This document shows, piece by piece, positions 5,928-10,222 of a stretch of DNA of 10,222 nucleotides. Made by a program: the position numbers and the translations under genes. The stretch lies in NCBI GenBank assembly GCA_948829205.1, contig CAQLOA010000038.1, positions 1 to 10,222 on the forward strand, read 5' to 3'. This stretch comes from an uncultured Eggerthellaceae bacterium (GTDB lineage: Bacteria > Actinomycetota > Coriobacteriia > Coriobacteriales > Eggerthellaceae). Numbering within the stretch: the first letter of the stretch is position 1; every line of letters begins with the position of its first letter. The notes beneath the pieces are model-generated. The model saw nothing but the letters and a program-made list of their open reading frames with translations, searched no databases and was not told where the DNA came from.

Positions 5928-8119
5928 GCGTGGTTGGGAGCGACATGAGGACGAGAAGCGCGAAGACGCCTGGGAGAGGGGAGGGACGCGGCCATTCCCC
6001 GAAGACGGCGCATGCAAAATGCACATTCAGGGACGAGGAAGGCATCACCACCGTCGGAATGGCCGTCTCCCTCCTGCTCTGCCTGTCGCTGCTGTTCTCG
6101 GGGGCGCAGCTGTACAGGGTAGGCTCGGCGTCTGCGGAGGTTCAAGAGGTGGCGGATGCTGCAGCGCTGGCTGCGGAAAGCGAGGTGGGCGAATTCATGG
6201 TGGTCGTACGCACCTGCGATGCCGTTCTGCTGTCCATGACGCTGCTTGCCGGCACGGTCTACGGGATTGGCCTGGTGTGTGCATGCGTCCCGCCTGCAGC
6301 ACCCGTGTCCGAGCAGCTGATATCGTTGGGAACGAAGGTCGCGAAGGCGCGCGACGCGTTCGCCGACAAGGCGTCGTCGGGGCTGAACCAGCTGCAGAAG
6401 ATGCTTCCTTTTCTGGCAGCCGCGAGCGCGGCAGGCGTTGCGTCGGCCTGCGACCGTGGAGCCATGGAGGCCAGCTACTATGCCGTGGCGGTCCTCCTTC
6501 CGGCGGAAGGGGAGGAGATCGACGCCGGATTGGGAAGCAGCCTTGCCGAGTTGTCAGACGATGTCGAGTCCGAGGCCCAAGGCATAAGGGACGACGCTGC
6601 AGCAGCCGAGGAGGCGGCCAAGGAGGCCGATGCGGCCAAGCGCGAGGCGTTCGAGCACGACTGTGGGGCTGCCCCGGGGTACTGCCAATACGAGCGTGCC
6701 GGACGTTTCCAGTGGATGCCTTCCGCGCAGAACCCTGCCTATTCGAGCGTGGACGCGTGGTCGTTCTCCGTCGCCCTGGAGCGCGCCAAGGCCTACTACA
6801 GGCTCAGGGGAAGCTGCGAGCCCGAGCCTTCGGGAAGCGTGGCAGATGCGGCAAGCTATCACCTGAGGACGGTCTTCTACGCGTACGCTTCCGAGGAGCT
6901 GGAGCGCGACGGGTTCGTGCGAGATGAAGAGGGGTCGTTCCAGGCGAACTTTCCCAAGCTGTTCCGGAACGTGAACGAGTTCAGGCAGACTAGGCTCTAC
7001 GACGGGCTGCAGTTTCCGGTCTCTGCGGATGGCGTGATGCATGCCTATGCCGGATGCCCCGCATGCAGCGGGGCCGCCAGATGGGGGACCGTGGCTGCTC
7101 TGGAGGCCGGCGGGTTCGAAGGATGCGTCACGTGCGGGTTCTCGCTCGAAAGCATAGGCAACGTGGCATCGGCCTCCACGAACGTGGCGAACGGCTTCGA
7201 GCACCATTACGAGAAGATCCGCCAGGCCGCAGAGGCCTACCAGCAGGCGCGCACCAAGATGGACCCGTTGCTTGAGCAGGCGAAGGGGAAGGTGACGCCC
7301 CTGCTGGACAGGATCGGTGCGCTGCTGTCGGAGATGGGAGGCAGACGCATTTCTGCAGAGCCTCCAGGCGCGGAAGGGGCCATATGCATCGTGGTGAACA
7401 CGGCGTCGAATGCGGCCGACACCGGCTTCGAAAGCATGTTCGTGTCGGGTGGAAGCGCGTTGGGAGCCCGGGCGGCGGTGTCCGCGGCTGCACTGGTGGA
7501 GGACGCGGCCGATGACAGCTCGTCAGTCATAACGTCGCTGCTGGACGGCTTCGGGCAGGACGGGGGAGCGGCGGTTGGAGCCGCTCGGGTGGTACTGGAT
7601 TGCTGGAACGGCCTGCTCAAAGCCTACGAGAACGGCCAGGCTGCGTTGTCGGACGCCCTGGGCAAGGGGCTTTCCTCGGTGTCGACGGGCACGTTAAGCG
7701 GGCTTGGAGGGTGGGCCGAAGGCGCGTTGAAGGCGGTGGTGGACGCCGCAGGGCTCGAACCGGCCGACCTGAACGCCTTGAAGCCCGCGGTGCTCAACAC
7801 CGGGCATGTCGCAGGTGCAGACGACGGTGCGTTCGCCGTGCGGTTTCGGCAGGTCAAGGCGAATGCGCTTTCGGCATCCGAGGCTGCAGGGGCGGTTTCC
7901 GGCCTTTCGTCATGCATCCCTGAAGCCGTCACGCAGGCCGTGTCCGACCTCGAGGTCACCATTGCCGAGATCGAGTTTCCCGTAGGCGGGGTTGTCATTC
8001 CCGTGAAGGTTGGGCTTCCGCAGTCGGTCGCGGACGACGCCGGAGGATTCGTCGGGCAATGCATCGCGGCCATAGGCGGAGTGGTTGGGTCGGTTGCCGG
8101 AGTGAGGGAATGGCGATGA
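5924..8119 (+). CDS. Large TadG-like (TadE/G family) pilus assembly protein
   Basis: 731 residues. After a basic N-terminus (1-38) comes a TadE/G-like start, EEGITTVGMAVSLLLCLSLL (38-57), then GAQLYRVGSASAEVQEVADAAALAAESEV (60-88), whose 'vaDaAALAa' stretch is the hallmark of TadG-type proteins. Further hydrophobic segments lie at about 98-121 and 160-175. Residues 212-242 are Ala/Glu/Asp/Lys-rich and probably coiled coil, as is about 425-470. Two CxxC motifs, C378-P-A-C381 and C401-V-T-C404, sit 19 residues apart in the middle. The C-terminal third is Ala/Gly-rich with no recognised fold. The +5 glutamate of the class III signal is Gly45, so it is probably not processed. It has ATGA overlaps with both neighbours. 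No known enzyme domain is seen; it is most likely an envelope-anchored pilus assembly or scaffold protein. The TadG-like call applies to the N-terminal part only. Confidence 0.72.
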   Translation: MSVVGSDMRTRSAKTPGRGEGRGHSPKTAHAKCTFRDEEGITTVGMAVSLLLCLSLLFSGAQLYRVGSASAEVQEVADAAALAAESEVGEFMVVVRTCDAVLLSMTLLAGTVYGIGLVCACVPPAAPVSEQLISLGTKVAKARDAFADKASSGLNQLQKMLPFLAAASAAGVASACDRGAMEASYYAVAVLLPAEGEEIDAGLGSSLAELSDDVESEAQGIRDDAAAAEEAAKEADAAKREAFEHDCGAAPGYCQYERAGRFQWMPSAQNPAYSSVDAWSFSVALERAKAYYRLRGSCEPEPSGSVADAASYHLRTVFYAYASEELERDGFVRDEEGSFQANFPKLFRNVNEFRQTRLYDGLQFPVSADGVMHAYAGCPACSGAARWGTVAALEAGGFEGCVTCGFSLESIGNVASASTNVANGFEHHYEKIRQAAEAYQQARTKMDPLLEQAKGKVTPLLDRIGALLSEMGGRRISAEPPGAEGAICIVVNTASNAADTGFESMFVSGGSALGARAAVSAAALVEDAADDSSSVITSLLDGFGQDGGAAVGAARVVLDCWNGLLKAYENGQAALSDALGKGLSSVSTGTLSGLGGWAEGALKAVVDAAGLEPADLNALKPAVLNTGHVAGADDGAFAVRFRQVKANALSASEAAGAVSGLSSCIPEAVTQAVSDLEVTIAEIEFPVGGVVIPVKVGLPQSVADDAGGFVGQCIAAIGGVVGSVAGVREWR

Positions 8120-8595
8120 GGGCGCGGTCAGAGCGCGGACCGTCTGCGCGGAGTTTCCGCGTGTCGGCAAAAACCCGCAGCACCCGCGGCCAGATGACGG
8201 TGGAGCTCTGCGTGGTGCTGCCTGTAATCGTGGTCGTCGCAGCCGTCGCATGCAATGCGCTCACGTTCTTTGGGGCGTGCGCCGAGTTCGACAGAGTGGG
8301 AAGGAACGCCGTCAGGACGTTCGCCGCCGTTCCCGCAGCCGGCGCGGATCCTGGTCCCTGCACCGGGGAGGTGCTGTCGGCGATAGAGGGATCCCTGTCG
8401 GATGGCAACCTCGAGTTCGAGGTTTCGTCGTCTAGGGACCATCGGGGATACGAGGAGTATGCGATGACCATGACGTTCCATCCGACCCTGTTCGGGCTCG
8501 GCCTCAGACAGGAGGTCCTGGGAGTGCCGCTGCCCGCGCTGACGCACGAATCACGCATGGTGGTCAGTCCGTACAGGCCAGGAGTTCTTTTATGA
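8116..8595 (+). CDS. TadE-like pseudopilin, second copy
   Basis: 159 residues from the ATG at 8116, which overlaps the previous stop (ATGA) and has AGGG (8105-8108) seven bases upstream. ATG 8110 is in frame but only one base from that site; a start at 8059 would run deep into the previous gene. A basic leader (1-25) ends in the class III signal TRG|QMTVEL (cleavage after Gly25, Glu30 at +5). The helix CVVLPVIVVVAAVACNAL spans 32-49. The segment ACAEFDRVGRNAVRTFA (54-70) follows the TadE post-helix pattern, and the remainder is a small extracytoplasmic domain. It differs from the first TadE-like protein, so the two probably form a TadE/TadF-like pair. Its stop overlaps the next start by four bases. 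Confidence 0.8.
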   Translation: MRARSERGPSARSFRVSAKTRSTRGQMTVELCVVLPVIVVVAAVACNALTFFGACAEFDRVGRNAVRTFAAVPAAGADPGPCTGEVLSAIEGSLSDGNLEFEVSSSRDHRGYEEYAMTMTFHPTLFGLGLRQEVLGVPLPALTHESRMVVSPYRPGVLL

Positions 8596-9119
8596 CGGGG
8601 ATGGGGCGCGCCGGACCAGACGTTGCGAAGGCGAGGCTTCGCAGGGCTGCCGTTTCGGTTCTGTCGGTGCTGGCCTTGGTTCTCGTCGCATGCGCGACGT
8701 CCGCGACGGTGCACGCGCACGGCATTTCCGGCGGCGGCCCGATCGTCGGAAGGCTTTGGGAGGCCATCGAGTCGGGATTGGGAATCGATGGCGCTTTGGA
8801 GAAGGAGGGAATGGTGAGGATCGATCGCGACAACGTTCCAGAGTGGCTAGAGGCCGAGCTTTTCGGCCTCGAAGACATGGACCAGGCGATAGCGAACGAA
8901 TCGTTCGAGCTCGTATGGTTTCTCAGAGAAGGGGACTCGCATGACGCCGCGGCCTTCATAAGGGAAAGGCTTGCGTCCAAGGGATGGGCGGCCTGCGAGG
9001 GCGGCGAAGGCGGCATAGAGACGTTCGTGAAGGGGGAAGGGGTCTGCAGATGGGTTATGGCGGAGTGCGTTCAAGCCGGCGAAGAGGCGGCTGTCGTCTT
9101 GCGTATAAGACATACCTGA
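8592..9119 (+). CDS. Putative lipoprotein or secreted protein of the Tad cluster, function unknown
   Basis: 175 residues. The ATG at 8592 overlaps the previous stop (ATGA), with AGGAG (8580-8584) seven bases upstream. The N-terminus is a signal peptide: basic residues (14-18) and a hydrophobic core AAVSVLSVLALVLVAC. L31-V32-A33-C34 fits a lipobox, so C34 may be lipidated; cleavage after VHA (40-42) by signal peptidase I is the alternative. The exported part (about 43-175) is acidic, with EAIESGLG (57-64), EWLEAELFGLEDMD (84-97), an ERLASKGW (125-132) segment and three cysteines (135, 152, 159), two of which could form a disulfide. I do not recognise the family. Its place inside the operon suggests a surface-anchored accessory of the pilus; this is inference. 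Confidence 0.75.
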   Translation: MTGMGRAGPDVAKARLRRAAVSVLSVLALVLVACATSATVHAHGISGGGPIVGRLWEAIESGLGIDGALEKEGMVRIDRDNVPEWLEAELFGLEDMDQAIANESFELVWFLREGDSHDAAAFIRERLASKGWAACEGGEGGIETFVKGEGVCRWVMAECVQAGEEAAVVLRIRHT

Positions 9120-9121
9120 CG

Positions 9122-9131
9122 AAGGAGGAGG
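9122..9131 (+). promoter_or_regulatory. Ribosome binding site of the DUF192 gene
   Basis: AAGGAGGAGG, an extended Shine-Dalgarno sequence just before the ATG at 9134. It decides this start over upstream in-frame codons that would overlap the lipoprotein gene. Confidence 0.75.
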
Positions 9132-9133
9132 AT

Positions 9134-9550
9134 ATGGCGGTCACAGGTGCGGGGCGGGTGCGCGGCGGGAAAACGGGCAGGAGGCGCGCCTCGAACGGTA
9201 CGGGTCGGCGTCCTTCGAGGTGGATCATGGACGTCTGCGGCGACGTCGAGTCGCTAGAGCTTGCCACTACGGCCAAGGAGCGGTTGCGCGGGATGTTGTT
9301 CCGGGACCCCGACGACGTGACGAGGCTGTTGATTCCTTGCCATGACGTCCATACCTTCGGAATGCGGTACCCGTTGGACGTTGCCTTCATATCGCGCGAC
9401 GGGCACGTCTTGGAAGTGCACAGGAACGTGGCGACCATGAGGCGCATTCGACGCAAGGAGGCTTCTCTAGTGGCGGAACGCTTCTCAAGGGATGGGGAGT
9501 GGCTTAAGGAAGGAGACGTGATCCACATTGGCTCTGCGAGACGAGACTAA
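9134..9550 (+). CDS. DUF192 (COG1430) family protein
   Basis: 138 residues. Residues 1-30 are a basic Arg/Gly-rich extension with no signal peptide. The DUF192 domain covers about 31-135 and shows the family's landmarks: ERLRGML (49-55), LIPCHDVHTFGMRYPLDVAF (66-85, with P68, C69, H73, F75, M77, R78, P80 and D82), RDGHVLEV (88-95) and the closing GDVIHIG (127-133). The biochemical function of DUF192 proteins is not firmly established. Many family members are exported, but this one lacks a signal sequence and is probably cytoplasmic. The start has a very strong ribosome-binding site 14 bases after the lipoprotein stop, and the 3' end overlaps the zinc-ribbon gene by 23 bases, so it appears to be part of the Tad operon. 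Confidence 0.85.
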   Translation: MAVTGAGRVRGGKTGRRRASNGTGRRPSRWIMDVCGDVESLELATTAKERLRGMLFRDPDDVTRLLIPCHDVHTFGMRYPLDVAFISRDGHVLEVHRNVATMRRIRRKEASLVAERFSRDGEWLKEGDVIHIGSARRD

Positions 9551-9791
9551 GGCGTGCCCGGTCTGCAACGCGATGACGTTCGCCGACATGCCTACCTGCT
9601 TCAACTGCATGCATAGCTTCGAAGGCGAGGAGCCGCCGAAGCCGACCGTGCAGGCCGAAGGTGAAGACGGATGCGGAAAGCGTCCCTCTTGCAGGGACGT
9701 CGACGGAGAAGGCTGCCTACTTGGCGAGTTTCTCGTACAGTTTGAGGGCTTCCTGCGAGAGTTTGTCGTTGACCGAAAGGTAGACGTCTAG
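9528..9791 (+). CDS. Small zinc-ribbon protein, function unknown
   Basis: 87 residues from a TTG at 9528 inside the end of the DUF192 gene; AGGAG (9511-9515) lies twelve bases upstream, a somewhat long spacing. The N-terminal 30 residues hold a four-cysteine zinc ribbon: C10-P-V-C13 and C24-F-N-C27. After residue 32 comes an acidic, low-complexity linker (33-62), then a tail (63-87) whose codons lie antisense to the end of the convergent regulator gene (75-base overlap). The zinc ribbon is convincing. The tail may simply reflect lack of an earlier stop. A stem-loop (9681-9699) lies within the coding sequence. It is possibly a regulatory or chaperone-like adaptor for the pilus operon, but nothing in the sequence says so directly. 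Confidence 0.6.
   Translation: MALRDETKACPVCNAMTFADMPTCFNCMHSFEGEEPPKPTVQAEGEDGCGKRPSCRDVDGEGCLLGEFLVQFEGFLREFVVDRKVDV
9681..9699 (-). terminator. Stem-loop between the converging genes, probable terminator of the regulator gene
   Basis: A perfect seven-base stem, CGTCCCT (9681-9687) with AGGGACG (9693-9699), has a CTTGC loop. It starts 18 bases beyond the regulator's stop codon on the minus strand, where only a weak T run (CTTT) follows. On the plus strand it has no T-tract and lies inside the zinc-ribbon gene. It may stop transcription from either side poorly or with a cofactor. Confidence 0.45.
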
Positions 9792-10061
9792 CAGCTCGGA
9801 CCCCTCCTTGGTAAGGACGCTGCCGTGGGCGCCGTCGCGAATCAGCAGCTGGACGCCTAGCGAATCCTCGGTGTCCTTTATGATGCGCCAGGCCTTGCTG
9901 TACGCCATGCCCATCGACTTGGCGGCCGCGTTAAGGGAGCCTTTCTCCCGCACGCCTTCGCAGAGGTTCGCTATGCCACGGCCGAACACCGAGCTGCTTT
10001 CCGACTTAGGGTTGACGATGGAGAGACGAACGCTGGTTTGAAGCTTGCTTAGCTTGCTCAT
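9717..10061 (-). CDS. Stand-alone ModE/LysR-type winged-helix transcriptional regulator
   Basis: 114 residues. The region 27-90 matches the N-terminal DNA-binding domain of ModE (COG2005): IANLCEGVREKGSLNAAAKSM (30-50), then MAYSKAWRIIKDTEDSLGVQLL (52-73) as the recognition-helix part, and a wing with GAHGSVLTKEGSELL (77-91). A helical tail (92-114) may dimerise. The molybdate-binding TOBE/MOP domains of full ModE are absent, so metal-oxyanion sensing cannot be assumed. The start ATG has GGAGG seven bases upstream. The gene converges on the Tad operon, and its 3' end overlaps the zinc-ribbon gene by 75 bases. Codon use is less GC-rich than that of the Tad genes. Its target genes are not evident; autoregulation or a neighbour to the right of the window is possible. 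Confidence 0.85.
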   Translation of the reverse strand: MSKLSKLQTSVRLSIVNPKSESSSVFGRGIANLCEGVREKGSLNAAAKSMGMAYSKAWRIIKDTEDSLGVQLLIRDGAHGSVLTKEGSELLDVYLSVNDKLSQEALKLYEKLAK

Positions 10062-10068
10062 AGTGCTG

Positions 10069-10073
10069 CCTCC
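10069..10073 (-). promoter_or_regulatory. Ribosome binding site of the winged-helix regulator
   Basis: CCTCC on the plus strand reads GGAGG on the minus strand, seven bases from the ATG at 10061. It confirms that start. Confidence 0.75.
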
Positions 10074-10084
10074 GCGCGTTTGGA

Positions 10085-10112
10085 ATTATCCACTGGCAAC
10101 ATAATAGACCAA
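10085..10112 (-). promoter_or_regulatory. Candidate sigma-70-type promoter of the winged-helix regulator
   Basis: Reading the minus strand, a TTGGTC -35 box (10107-10112) and a GATAAT -10 box (10085-10090) are separated by 16 bases, about 24 bases upstream of the start codon. The -10 box differs from consensus at one position; the -35 box keeps only TTG. The surrounding DNA is clearly richer in AT than the Tad genes. Confidence 0.45.
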
Positions 10113-10132
10113 AACAGCGCCAACGGACCTGC

Positions 10133-10171
10133 TGGCTTACGCTTCTCCACGAGTGTGCCGTTAGTAAGCCA
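10133..10171. repeat. Inverted repeat upstream of the regulator promoter, candidate operator
   Basis: TGGCTTAC (10133-10140) and GTAAGCCA (10164-10171) are perfect eight-base inverted arms separated by 23 bases; their centres are 31 bases apart, about three helix turns. The repeat lies roughly 20 bases upstream of the candidate -35 box, in an otherwise gene-free stretch (10062-10222). It could bind a dimeric regulator, such as the adjacent protein, or belong to a gene beyond the window. Confidence 0.4.
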
Positions 10172-10222
10172 TTAGAACACGGTGGAGTCAGGCGGTCATC
10201 GCACCATCGTTAGATGGAAGGT

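Noticed and set aside
8984..9133. Upstream extension of the DUF192 gene.
   Set aside because: It overlaps the lipoprotein gene and adds an Arg/Gly-rich segment; the ATG at 9134 has an extended Shine-Dalgarno sequence.
10145..10187. CTCCAC and GTGGAG as a second inverted repeat around the candidate operator.
   Set aside because: The arms are only six bases, 31 bases apart, and staggered relative to the stronger repeat; not distinguishable from chance.
10204..10217. Small hairpin CCATC-GTTA-GATGG near the right edge.
   Set aside because: Only five base pairs and no T-tract; expected by chance in a stretch this size.
1..10222. Search for CRISPR arrays, insertion sequences, tRNA or rRNA genes.
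   Set aside because: No regularly spaced repeats, transposase motifs or cloverleaf-like sequences were seen; the window is a compact operon plus one regulator.

Overview
The window is high-GC bacterial DNA that is almost entirely coding. Nearly all of it (positions 3 to about 9791) is one tightly packed plus-strand gene cluster for a Tad/Flp-type type IVc pilus. There is no secretin (RcpA/CpaC), as expected for a cell with a single membrane. The pilins carry the G|Q-x-T-x-E-Y class III signal. The codon usage is unusual: high GC overall, yet frequent ATA (Ile) and AGG (Arg). Together these suggest a Gram-positive actinobacterium, most likely of the Coriobacteriia/Eggerthellaceae type. That assignment is an inference from protein style, not a database match.

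Layout. The cluster opens with the 3' end of a CpaB/RcpC-like SAF protein (3-467, cut by the window edge). The core machine follows: the TadZ/CpaE-like localisation ATPase (478-1629), the TadA/CpaF secretion ATPase (1626-2963), and the inner-membrane platform proteins TadB (2960-3928) and TadC (3930-4862). The structural part comes next: a Flp major pilin (4905-5189), a second small Flp-like pilin (5234-5455), a TadE-like pseudopilin (5439-5927), a 731-residue TadG-like protein (5924-8119) and a second TadE-like protein (8116-8595). The tail holds accessory genes: a putative lipoprotein (8592-9119), a DUF192 protein (9134-9550) and a small zinc-ribbon protein (9528-9791). Neighbouring genes mostly overlap by 4 bases (ATGA) or sit within 45 bases of each other, so translation is probably coupled across one long transcript whose promoter lies upstream of the window. 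No prepilin peptidase (TadV/CpaA) is present; it must be encoded elsewhere.

Converging on the end of the cluster is a minus-strand gene (9717-10061) for a stand-alone ModE/LysR-type winged-helix regulator. It has a recognisable ribosome-binding site and promoter, and an inverted repeat lies upstream. The last 161 bases contain no gene.

How the genes work together (established for the Tad family): TadZ marks the assembly site. TadA hydrolyses ATP to drive TadB/TadC, which push processed Flp subunits into a fibre. TadE/TadG-like proteins are pseudopilin or envelope components, and CpaB probably helps the fibre cross the envelope. The lipoprotein, DUF192 and zinc-ribbon proteins have no assigned role; their coupling to the operon suggests they serve the pilus.

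Most interesting points: two perfect back-to-back stem-loops inside the leader-coding part of the major pilin gene, with a possible change of coding frame just before them; a TadZ lacking the usual deviant-Walker lysine and Walker B aspartate; a pair of CxxC motifs in the large TadG-like protein; and the uncharacterised accessory tail.
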